Source: Siderastrea siderea | Taxonomy: Eukaryota > Cnidaria > Anthozoa > Scleractinia > Rhizangiidae | Assembly (NCBI GenBank): GCA_964030785.1 | Contig: OZ034971.1 | Span: forward strand, 14,211,679 to 14,275,678 | DNA length: 64,000 bases | Direction of reading: 5' to 3' | Shown: piece by piece, positions 54,303 to 64,000 of the stretch | How the letters are laid out: the number at the start of each line of letters is the position of its first letter | Numbering within the stretch: the stretch's first letter is position 1 | Position numbers and translations under genes: made by a program | The notes under the pieces: model-generated | The model's database searches: none | What the model was told of the DNA's origin: nothing | The model's input: only the letters and a program-made list of their open reading frames with translations

Positions 54303-54677
54303 TTAAAGAGGCCCAACTGGCTATGAAGTGGGTGGCTTACTAGTGATTAGGAGGGTCTGATTACAAAATCTGATGACCCAAAGGGGAAGGGTTGGGTGGA
54401 GGCTTATTAGAGAGTGGGATTATTGCAAAATTTGACTTTCAGAGGGGGGGGGGGGGGTGGGGGCGTATTCAAGAGAGGGTTATAGAGAGAGGGGTCTTAA
54501 CTGAGCTTTTGTGGTAAGTAGATTAGCTCACAGATACAAAGTATCTGATTTCAGTTATAGGAAAAATAAGGAGGCGAATACAAGGTGTCCCAAAAGTTCG
54601 TTCCTCTTATTTCATTCGCCATAAATTTTGATCGAAACTTTATTTTTACATAAAATTTCTAAAAGATTTTTATTACT

Positions 54678-55335
54678 CTATGGAGTACATGTATTCAGAA
54701 GTTCAATTTCCGGCATGCCCCCTTTGCTTTTTATCACATTCCGTAGTCGTTGAGGCATGGAGTGGGATAAGTCATATAGCCTGGGAAACGGAATATTCTT
54801 CCAGGATTGTTTGAACCATCTTTTCAGATCCTTCATGGTCGTAGGAGTTGGGTCTTTGTAGACAACTTCATCCATCATGCTCCAAAGATTCTCCACAGGG
54901 TTGATATCTGGCAAATTTGGAGGACAGCTTGTTTTCTCTGTAAAATTTGGCAGGCTTCTTTTGCACCATGCTTGGGTGGCCTTGACTGCGTGTGCTGACG
55001 CCCCGTCTTGGACGAACATCATGTGTCGATTGAAACTGAACAGCTTTCGTTTGTCTAATGCTTCAGTTACATTTTACGGCGAAGGAGAGGCTTCACTTCT
55101 TTCTCTAATATGTTGTTGATGTAGTAGCCGACAGTCAAAGTCTGTCCTTGGGTATAAAATGAAGCCCAGTGAGACCGTGGCCTGTTATTCCGCCCCAGAT
55201 GATCCATTTTGAGTTTTTTTTCCCTGGCATGCAGGCGACCCCTAAACAATATCATTTTTGGGATTAGGCAGCTGAAATAAATATTTGGACATTCGTCCGA
55301 AAAAAGAACAACATCCCATTCTTCTGTAGTAAGGT
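54678..55335 (-). pseudogene. Tc1-type transposase, catalytic part, broken
   Basis: The minus strand encodes the first catalytic Asp in VVLFSDE (near 55300), the second in MFVQDGASAHAVK (near 55010) and the Glu in DINPVENLW (near 54890), the DD-E layout of the Tc1 family. The first segment and the second are in different frames, with the shift near 55030-55070. The upstream DNA-binding part lies at 58635-58923, beyond the nested element. It cannot make a working transposase. Confidence 0.85.
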
Positions 55336-58300
55336 TTTTGCAGGGACCGCGCGAGGGGTGGGCTGAGGGGGCTTTAGCCCCCCCCCCCCCCCCCCCCACT
55401 TTTTGGTGCCAGTAAAATAATGATAATGATAAAGCTGGAAAATTTATTAGTCAGTGATTAGTTTCATGATTAACCAGTACCGTGGTTTTCCCGTGGTTTC
55501 AAATTTAATTCTTATATGGACCAAACAAAAACGGAATACTCAGTCTTCAAGAGTTCAAATCGCCTTGCTATCATTTGGCTTCGGATTAGTTGAAACTCAC
55601 GTGCGCTCTGAGTCAATCTTGGGTAGTCTATCTTAAAGATTTTGAAACTCCTCAGATTTTAATAACAATCGACAGAGGTTGAAACTCTCGCTGTCATTTG
55701 GCCTCTAATTCCTGAACTCTCGTTGACTCTCTTATGCTCTCAAAGCGTTTGACTTTTGTTGACTCTCGTTCTTGCCTGGCCCGGGCATTACGAACTGTAG
55801 TCTGTCTCCAGAAAGGCCATTATCGGCAACAACGTGCTTAGATATCTGCTGAAAATCAACTTGACTTCTTCAAGCCCCTCTATATGGTTGTAAACTTAAT
55901 TGCCCTTCTACTGTTTGTAATTTTAGTATATCTTAGATTTAAAGAGTTAGGTCGCAATTGGGACGCAAGTTCTGCCCCCCACCCCTTCCCCACTTACCTT
56001 TGGCTTTTTTTTCTTTTTATTTGTTGCGTATTGAAATCTCTTTGTTAAGTATCTCTCATTTTTTTGGCAAACGCATTAAAACAAATAAAATAAAATAAAC
56101 TTTGCAACTAGGATTGCTGCCGAAAGATCTCTTTCGCTCCTAACGATGACAAATATGGCATTCTGCAGTCAGGACATACCGAAAGACTGACTTTGGCAAA
56201 CTATGTATATCATGATACTCAGCTCAGTTTTCTCAGTTTGCCTTATTCTGTAATGACCACAAGTTTGCTTGCACAAGTTTTAAGAAAAACCTCTTTGTGT
56301 TTGAGATCTTAAATGCGAATACGTCAAGGTTTGCACCTTGCCGGATACGTCTTAAAATGTGTGCAGAGATGAAAAGAATTCCCAGGCACATTACTTTGGG
56401 ACTATCCTGGCTATTCCTATTCCGGTTTAGGAATATCCAGAATACCAACTCCCTAAAAGAACGCATTTTTTTCCATTCTGAGTAAATCAAAACGTTCCGA
56501 CCGCATTCCGTTCCTTTTGTTATCGTGGGTACATTACTGAGCGAATTATTTAGGAATCATGATCTCCAAACTGAGAAAACTGTAATTATAGTATAGTGTC
56601 TTCTATTCCGGATTGGGACACCAAAACTTGTCCTTAGTGTCGACATTGCTAATCACTGGGAGGTCGAATAGTTTGATGTCTTTGATACTTTAGTGTAGTG
56701 TTAATTCGTTACTTAGGGAGGGTACGTTTTTAATTGGGGAGGGGGGGTGGGGCCGGGCTATTTTAGAAATTTTCGGAGAAAAAAGTCGTGGCCCTCCCAT
56801 TTCCTGGAATGGATTAATGCATGACCCTTCACAAACACCCACACAAAAACATCTGACCCCCCACCCCCTCCCTCACCTATTCAACAGTTTCTTGAAGACA
56901 AAAATACCCAAAAGTGAAAACTAACTAACCGGAAGTGTTACTCATATAACTGCGTTCTGGTCGCTCCATCTGCGCACAAAGCAGCTAATCGCGTGGCGCG
57001 TGATTGTACAGTGAAAACTTGAAGATGGGCGAGGATATACGAGGAATCAAAAGATGGAAATGTGCTTGTGGTGGATGCGATGACGTCATGAGGTCAGATG
57101 GAGCAACTTGTGGCTATTATGGCTGTTTGCCGACTCGCCGTTGTAAAAAGAATGTCCGCTCCTCATCTGACTCTGTTTTGAGGCATCAAGAAGACGGCAC
57201 ATCGGGTGCGGGAACAAGTGGCAGTGCAAGTCCAGAGAAGTGGAAAGATAAAGACCTAGGGTGGTTCCCGAACCCAACGGGCGAATATACTGAATTCTGC
57301 AATAGTATTCTGCCAGAATTCTACCTGTCCTTTTGGGCCACTACCTACAAGGAACACTTTCGCCACTGTTTCGTGCCTGAAAGAAAGCGCCAGTGGGAAG
57401 TTCGCGAGGCTTTGTAAGCAATAAATCACAAGTTCACTTCCAGCTAGACAACCATATCCCGACTATAGCAAGCTACCAAACTGCCATTATCTCTCTTGGA
57501 GTGAAGCCCCCACAGCTGGCCGTGAGCCAGACGACTTCCAGACTCGTGCTCAGATTAAGCGATTGTTTGAGGAAAGTAAACTAGTCAGTGGGGACAGTGA
57601 GGCCATTGGAGAGTTTTCAGATAAGTACATTGTCCCTGAAAAGCTTGTGGCAGAGTATGTTCAGCACCTTGCCCAGATAAAAATGCGCAAAGAGAAGAAG
57701 AAAGAGGAGACTGAAAGGGAGCAAATGGAACGGCTGAACCAGGAGTGCATTGAAATTGACTGGGTTGGACTGTACAGTTCCAATAAGCTGTCGACCTTGA
57801 GGGTGAACGAGCTATTATTGTACTTTTCCCATCACAAGATCACCTTCAAAGGAAAGAAAGCTGAAAGGGTCGCAATGATCAAAGCGCACATTGACAGCTT
57901 GCTATACAATTCTCAGTGGAGTGTCAACAACGTCGGCAGCTCCCAAAAAGAAATGTGCAACAACAAGTGACGCCATCACTTTCCGAGGTCGAAACTGACT
58001 CGCAAAGTGATGTGGTAGGTCGAGTTGTCGGTTCAAGCTCGGGTAGCTTAATTAAGTGATGAATCGTCACCGGAGACTGATTTTAAACCAGATCCCTGAA
58101 GCGGGCACGGGTTGAGAGAGAAATTATGTTAGTTGGGAGAAGATAGTTTTGTAATATACTTTTTCGACACCTGTAATTACATTTGGATTGATCTTGGCTG
58201 GTAGCTTTGCTTGTACATACAAGTTTAGTTTTTCAAAGACTTCACATGTTTGTTAACAAATAAAAGAGTCGACTTTAATAGAAGCGACATGGAGTAATTT

Positions 58301-58634
58301 TTTCCTTTCCGAAAAAAGTGTGACCCTCCCCCAGCTGCGAACAAAACAGGTTTGGCCCTCCCCAATTTGCGAACATTTTACTGATGACCCTCCCCTCCGA
58401 AGCCCCGTCCCACCCCCCCCCCCCCCAATAAAAAACGTACCTTCCCTTATACTGGGCTATACGATGGGTAAAAACCGACAACTTTTAACACTTTTGGCCG
58501 CCCCTGATGCATTGTTAGTCCCTAAAGAGGACAAAAATTTCGCGTTAGGCTGTCATTGTCCACCCCTCCTCCCTCACACTTGAGCGATCGAGTTAGCCCC
58601 CTCACTCTAACATAGGCCGCGCGGTCCCTGATCT
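55336..58634. mobile_element. 3.3-kb DNA transposon nested in the Tc1 transposase
   Basis: The ends CAGGGACCGCGCG (from about 55333) and its inverse CGCGCGGTCCCTG (to about 58631) are inverted, and the Tc1 transposase reading resumes directly outside both. CAGG-type termini suggest a hAT- or Kolobok-like element; a clean target duplication could not be seen. Long C- and G-runs lie near both ends (55379-55398, 58412-58426). No transposase is recognisable. It carries the gene pieces at 57004-57970. Confidence 0.65.
57004..57970 (+). pseudogene. Transposon-carried protein with Cys cluster and SAP-like domain
   Basis: Two open segments follow each other. The first, 57004-57417, has a Cys-rich start (CACGGCDD, CGYYGC) and a serine-rich linker. 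The second, 57563-57970, has a YIVPEKLVAEYVQHLAQIK helix, a charged coiled region, and a helix-turn-helix like a SAP domain (LRVNELLLYFSHHKIT then GKKAERVAMIKAHI). SAP motifs bind AT-rich DNA. The 145 bases between them shift frame, so this is either an intron or, more likely, decay. I do not recognise the whole protein. It lies inside the nested element and is probably its cargo or accessory gene. Confidence 0.5.
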
Positions 58635-58923
58635 TGTACTGCTTAGCAAATTTCAGGCGAGCTGCACTTTGCTTGGCGGTGAGCAGAGGTTTCTTTTGCC
58701 GTCTCAGCGGCCTCCAACCTTTGCTTTTCATTAACGTCCAGACGATGTTTTTCCCCCCAAGAAGGCCTTTGCTTGCTAACTGTTGTGAGAGCTGCCTCGT
58801 CGAGTTTCCCCTTTTGTACTCACCTTTCTTCGGAACTTTTTTAGCTGCTTCATTCAGGACTTTCGGTCTTCCCGTTTGTTTCTTGTCTTCGAAAACTTCA
58901 TTTCTTGACGACCATTTTACCAC
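58635..58923 (-). pseudogene. Tc1-type transposase, N-terminal DNA-binding part
   Basis: The minus strand encodes a bipartite helix-turn-helix region typical of Tc1-type transposases: GRPKVLNEAAKK, then STRQLSQQLASKG, then the end of the HTH_Tnp_Tc3-like second domain with LTAKQSAARLKFAKQY just before the nested insertion. The ORF is open to 58923 and could start further upstream. Together with 54678-55335 it makes up one split gene. Confidence 0.8.
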
Positions 58924-59299
58924 CCAACGTTCCGATTTTTCTAGTTTTTTAGCAATTTTTTTTACTGATAAGCCAGTAGATCTAGGTATAAATGTTTTGG
59001 CTCTAAAGTAGCTGATCTTTTTTGGTTAAGAGGGTTCATCTTTCACGATAAACCACAAAAAAACGAGGAAAGATATACACTCTCGCTACATCTTTGGCGG
59101 AAAAATGCACAAATTGAATATTCGAGTCAAAAGATGACACAACAAATATGTAATATTTAACTAGATTGAAATAGACAACTTCTGTTTAAAAGATTTGTTT
59201 GTCGAGTCTAATCGTACTGAATTACTGACCTATAAAGTAGAGGATCGAACTTTTGGGACACCCTGTATTTCTTTTCAATTTAGCTGCACATACCTATTT

Positions 59300-62200
59300 T
59301 ACCCGTTCCTCTTCCCCTCACCCCCAGTGTAAATGACAGCATGACACGGCATATTTTCTCGGAAAACATGAATGTATCAATATTGTGATTTATTGTATTT
59401 CAGTTTACAATTATTTCAGGTGGACTTTGAGCTATTTATTGTAAGGTGCTGTTAAATTATTATTAATAATATTGCAATACCCTAATGGATTATTCAAATG
59501 CACTTTCTTTCATCAGCCACTCATTGTGATACAGTGACTCAGGTTTCCCCGCCCAGATGTAAATGACAGCATGTAATAAACAGATCATGTGATTATATCG
59601 TGTTATCAGTTTTCTCGGAAAATGGGAAAAACCCTAACTGATCATTCAAAGCAATTTCTTGCGCCAGTGTAGTTATTCATTTTGTTGAGCTCTGTTGTTT
59701 GAATTTTTGTGTGATTTTCATTTTCCATATTTATATCTGAACATGATATGACTGCTGTGTAATATTTCTTGTTGGCCAGCTTCAGTCACAGCGGTGTAAC
59801 TGGCTTTTCAGGTAGGTATTCGTTTTGTTTGTTTTCTTCTGTTTTGACGAAATAGATGATTGTGTAACGAGAAGGTAATTAGATGTTGAGTAATGGAACC
59901 ACGGGGCCTTGGTATATTCAAGTATTAATTATAAAGGTCTATGACGGTAGTCATTTGGCTATATAACACAGTGTTCAAGGGGTTGAAGTTTTATCTAGGA
60001 AATAGTAAAGAGCCCATTGCTGAATATTTATCCAGAATGTTCAGTACTTTCATTGTCACAAATACTCGATATGTCCGTGACCATTAACAAAGAATATGAG
60101 GAGAATAGTAGAACAATTAAATTCAATTGAACAATTTAAAGCATTGAGTGTGGTACATGCTCGCTCACTCTTTTCTCTGTCGTTTACACTGGACTGAAAA
60201 TTGCCGATTGTTCTGCGAAGGAGGAAAGTTAGCTTTTCTCAGTTTTTCTTTCGCAGAGAACAGAAAAGGCTTCAGTTTCAATAGGAAAGGCTTCCGTTTG
60301 GAGAGGAAAGGCTTCGGTTTCGTGTCAGTGAACACGTCAGTTGGCAAAAATAAATTATCAAGAAAACACAATAAAATATCCTGAAACAATTTATCCAAAA
60401 TACACAGTAACACTTGGTATACGGGATGGGTCTGAGATAAACTTATCAATCCAGCACCACATACCTGTTGTACCCCGCCCCTCTCCCCTCACCCCCTGTG
60501 TAACCGATAGTTGACACGGCACATGATTATTGGATGATTAAATATTCAGCAATGTCTCTTTACTATTTCCTAGATATTATTTCAACCCCCTAAACACTGG
60601 GATATATAGCCAAATGACTAGCCTCATAGACCTATAATACTTGAATATACCAAGTCTGGGTGATTCCATTACTCCACATCTAGTCACCTTTTTGTTATGC
60701 AATCAAGTATTTCGCTAAAACAGAATAAGACAAACAACAGTATTTTGATTGTCACAGATACTGGATGTATTTTATCTGCCGTTTAGACTGGACTGAAAAT
60801 TTCAAATTGTTCAGCGAAGGAGAAAAGTTAGCTTTTCTCAGTCTTTCTTTCGCAGAGAACAGAAAAGGCTTCAGTTTCAAAAGAAAAGGCTTCCGTTTCG
60901 AGAGAAAAGGCTTCGGTTTCATGTCAGTGAACACATCAGTTGGCAAGAAAAAATTATCAAGAATACACAGTAAATTATCGTGAAACAATTTATCCCAAGA
61001 AAAGTAACACTCGATATGCGGATGGTTTTCTCCTGTGAGTCTGATATGAACTTATCAATCTAGCAACACATTCCTGTTCAATACTCGCACCTCTCCCCTC
61101 ACCCCAAGTGTAACTGATAGTTGGCACGGCACATGATTATTGGCGTTTTATGGAAAGCGAGGAAAAATCCTAATTGATTATTCAAATACACTTCCTTTCA
61201 TCTATTGCGAGCACTAAAAATACAGCTCTGTTGTTTGAATTTTAGTGTCATCTCCTAAAGGAAAATCTTTATATCTGAACGATATGGTATGAGGCTTCTG
61301 TATTCGGTGTTTGTTTTGTCCTGTATTGGCGAAATCGATGATTGTACAACGAAAAAGTAACTAGATGTGGAGTAATGGCATCATCCAGCCTTGCTATATT
61401 TATTATGGGTCTGTAGCGCAAGTCATTCATGATTATATGATATGATTCAGTGTTCAAGGGGTGGAAGGTATATCTAAAACATATTAAAGAGCCACTGCTG
61501 AATATTGAATCATACAAAATATTCCGTATTATGATTGCACTTCACAGATGCAAGATATGTCCGTGACTATGACTAAAGAACGTGTGGAGAATACAACATC
61601 AATTTGAAGCATCGAGTGTGGCACATTCGTCCTCAGTCAGTTATCTGTCGTCTATACTGGATTGAAAATTATAAATTGTTCTGCGAAAGAGAAAAAGCTG
61701 GCTTTTCTCAGTTTAATCTTTTGCAGACAACAGAAGAGGCTTCGGTTTCAAGAGGAAAGGCTTCAGTTTCGAGGAAAAAATGCCTCGGTTTCATGTCAGT
61801 GAACACGTCAGACGCTAAGAATAGATTATCAAGGAAAACAGTAAATTATCGTGAAAAATTATCCAAAAGTACGGTAACACTTGGTATGGTTTTTTCACAG
61901 GATGATTTTCTCCTGTGAGTCTGAAATGAACATTTGAATTCAGCACCGTACTCACTAAATATACAGCTCTGTTGTTTGAATTTTAGTGTCATCTCCTAAA
62001 GGAAAATATTTATATCTGAACGATAATATGAGGCTTTTGTAACAGCTATTTAACTGGGATTTTAGGTAAGTATTCGTTTTGTTTTGTTTTTGTTTTTTTT
62101 TTCTGTTTTGGTGAAATAAGTGATTGTATAACGAAAAGGTAACTAGATGTGAAGAAGTGGTATCAGCCAGTCTTGGTATATTTATTACGGGTCTATCACG

Positions 62201-63022
62201 CAAGTCAATTGGCTATACTATTCAGTGTTCAAGGGGTGGAATAGTAAAAATCCATTGCTTAATATTTAGTCATCCAAAATATTCCGTATTATGATTGTAA
62301 CAGATACTAGATATGTCCGTTACTACTGATGAAGAATATGTGGAGAAAAGAACAGTTCAAAACAATCGTTTAATCCATGAAGAATTGAGTGTGGTATATT
62401 CTCCCTTAGTTTGTTATCTGGCGTGTATACTGGATTGTAATAAATTGTTCTGTGAAAGAGAAAAGGTTGCACATTTTTGGTTTCAGGTCAGTAAACCCGT
62501 CAGTTGGCAAGAATAAATGTTCAAGAAAATGCGGTACAACTTGGTATACGGCTGATTTTCTCCTGTGGGTGTAAGATGAACTTACACATACTTGTTGCGT
62601 GACCGCACGAAAACCTTGTACAAGTTCTTAAGTCAGGCGCGCCTTTGTGTGACTGTTGAATAGCAAAATTCTGGTAGCATTACGCGATTTTTCTCTCTAA
62701 GGTTTCGCTTTCAGCTGTTTTTCTGACATTTCATGTATCAAGTACAAAACATCGCTGCACGTGACATGGCATCCAATTTCCTTATAAGGCAAAGTACAGA
62801 GTTATTTTCTAATTACCCTTTGTTCGGTAGACCAATAAGAACGCTAGAAACTCAACAACCGAGATTGAGAATTTATTAATATCAGTTCAATTCAGCCTTC
62901 AGTCAGTTTCAAAGACGTCTGGAGGTTGGCTTTTAAAGAGTTTTCTGGAATTGTTATCAAGAGTTAAGAATACAAAAGAATCCGAATCCGGGGTAGGGTA
63001 CAAGGTAACCGCTCTAGTTTGT

Positions 63023-63056
<34 letters not shown>

Positions 63057-63370
63057 GTTGTTATTTCAGGCAAGTGGTTTCTTGTCACTTCCTTTCTGTG
63101 GCTTACCATTCGTAAGCTTAATTTTCGAGTATCTTTGATGATGCTCGAATATTTTTAACAATGATAACACAACTGCCGTAAATGATCTGACAGCAAGACC
63201 AAGCGATTACAGAGGCGGAAATACGTGCTGATTTTTCTTCTTATTTCCAAAACGTTTTCAGGGCGAACAGGTATGAAAGCAAAACTAAATGTCATAGAAT
63301 TTTTATTCTCAATGATCAAAATGTTAAATTATTTGATCTACAGCAGCTTAAAATCTAACTCCCAGCATTC
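59300..63370. repeat. Second copy of the ~1-kb repeat array
   Basis: Copies of the repeat seen at 8490-12283 recur here, starting near 60100, 60750, 61575 and 62325, with the 18-bp minisatellite at 60260-60325, 60865-60925 and 61735-61790 and the GTT microsatellite at 63020-63062. From about 62280 onwards the similarity to 11215-12280 is almost continuous. The block again ends just before a TPR-CHAT exon 1. Confidence 0.85.
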
Positions 63371-64000
63371 ATGGCGGGGAGTCCAATTACAACTTCAAGT
63401 GACAGTGATGTCATATCAGCTGCTGCGGATACGCTGGATTTTGATGACGTCACTTTAAGAGGTGGGGCGAAACATACTTTGTTATTTTCCAAAGGAAGTT
63501 AATAGTGTAGGGAGATAACAAATGTTCGCTCGTAACTGTCAACAAATACTGTTCATTCCTTGTCAGCTCATTAGGAAAAAGCCCAATTACGTCGTTATAA
63601 TCCATCACAATACAATCGTCTCAGATCGTTGATTTTGCCTTTATTACTTATAAAGTAAACTCAACATTTTGAGGTTTCTCTACATTTGAATAAAGTTCTT
63701 TAAGGAAGTTGATTTTTAAAGACCCTTATAACTACCGTAATTAACTTCGACGATAGGAGTTAGAGATAAGTATAATTCCTTTCCTGTCAGTGAATATTTT
63801 GAACTCCAATCAGTTATTGCCAGAAAAAAATGACCGGAAGAAAAGGGTCAAGTTTCGTCCGATTGGTATTTTTATTTTAAAAGACCGTTCTAACGTCACT
63901 TATTAGCTATGACGTTAGGTTAGAGTTTTATGTTTAATGTCAATTCATTTTAGCAATAGCAGAGGTCTACAAGAATGAAGGTAATGATCACTACAAAAAC
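63371..64000 (+). CDS. Second TPR-CHAT gene, exon 1 and start of exon 2
   Basis: Exon 1 (63371-63461) encodes the same 30-residue start as the gene at 12284, with a few substitutions (MAGSPITTSS for MARSPITTAS), and ends at the same GT donor in the same phase. Exon 2 starts at 63954 after TTTTAG and runs off the window in AEVYKNEGNDHYK. The gene is a paralogue from a tandem duplication that includes the upstream repeats. Whether its TPR array and CHAT domain are intact cannot be seen here. Confidence 0.85.

Larger units (their letters stand above)
54581..59265 (-). mobile_element. Tc1/mariner element, split by a nested insertion
   Basis: The terminal repeats GGTGTCCCAAAAGTTCG (54584-54600) and its inverse (about 59246-59262) are flanked by TA at 54579-54580 and 59266-59267. 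Without the nested 3.3 kb the element is about 1.4 kb, normal for the group. The transposase is on the minus strand and is broken by the insertion and a frameshift. Confidence 0.85.

Noticed and set aside
55379..55398. Poly-C/poly-G runs as functional elements (also 54448-54466, 58412-58426)
   Set aside because: Homopolymer runs of this type are common at repeat edges and prone to assembly error; nothing supports a function.

Overview
This window looks like nuclear DNA from an animal, most likely an anthozoan cnidarian such as a reef coral. That is an inference. It rests on a spliced TPR-CHAT gene, on several families of inverted-repeat transposons and a tRNA-derived SINE, and on a complete Polinton/Maverick. 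The species cannot be fixed from the sequence alone.

Layout. 1-2,500: non-coding DNA with a palindromic repeat and a tandem duplication. 2,490-8,490: a LINE fragment on the minus strand, split by a 5.3-kb foldback element flanked by TA. 8,490-12,280: degenerate tandem copies of a roughly 1-kb repeat. 12,284-24,058: a multi-exon TPR-CHAT gene. It has TTC4-like first exons, then one long exon with about 18 TPR units and a C-terminal CHAT protease domain. Three one-base frameshifts and a 5'-truncated LINE with a 17-bp target duplication break it. 25,047-45,026: a Polinton of about 20 kb. 45,034-54,580: mostly non-coding DNA with a SINE and a MITE. 54,581-59,265: a dead Tc1/mariner element split by a 3.3-kb element that carries a SAP-like gene. 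59,300-64,000: a second copy of the upstream repeat block plus exon 1 and the start of exon 2 of another TPR-CHAT gene, which points to a tandem gene array.

The Polinton is the most interesting part. It has long terminal inverted repeats (TIRs), a target-site duplication, an intact protein-primed DNA polymerase, a chromodomain integrase, an FtsK/HerA-type packaging ATPase, an adenain-type protease, a double jelly-roll major capsid protein, a minor capsid protein, a fiber-like protein, a phospholipase A2 virion protein, a VLTF3-like zinc-ribbon transcription factor and several small proteins. Nearly every gene has a TATATA-like motif touching its ATG. Three reading frames lack both this motif and a suitable ATG at the expected N-terminus, or overlap the preceding gene: protease, PLA2 and integrase. 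Each is in the -1 frame of the gene before it, and each junction has an in-frame X XXY YYZ heptamer (A AAA AAA, G GGA AAC, A AAA AAC). The middle one is followed, after 5 nt, by a GC-rich stem-loop. I propose that this element expresses protease, PLA2 and integrase by programmed -1 ribosomal frameshifting, in the manner of retroviral Gag-Pro-Pol. I know of no such description for Polintons.
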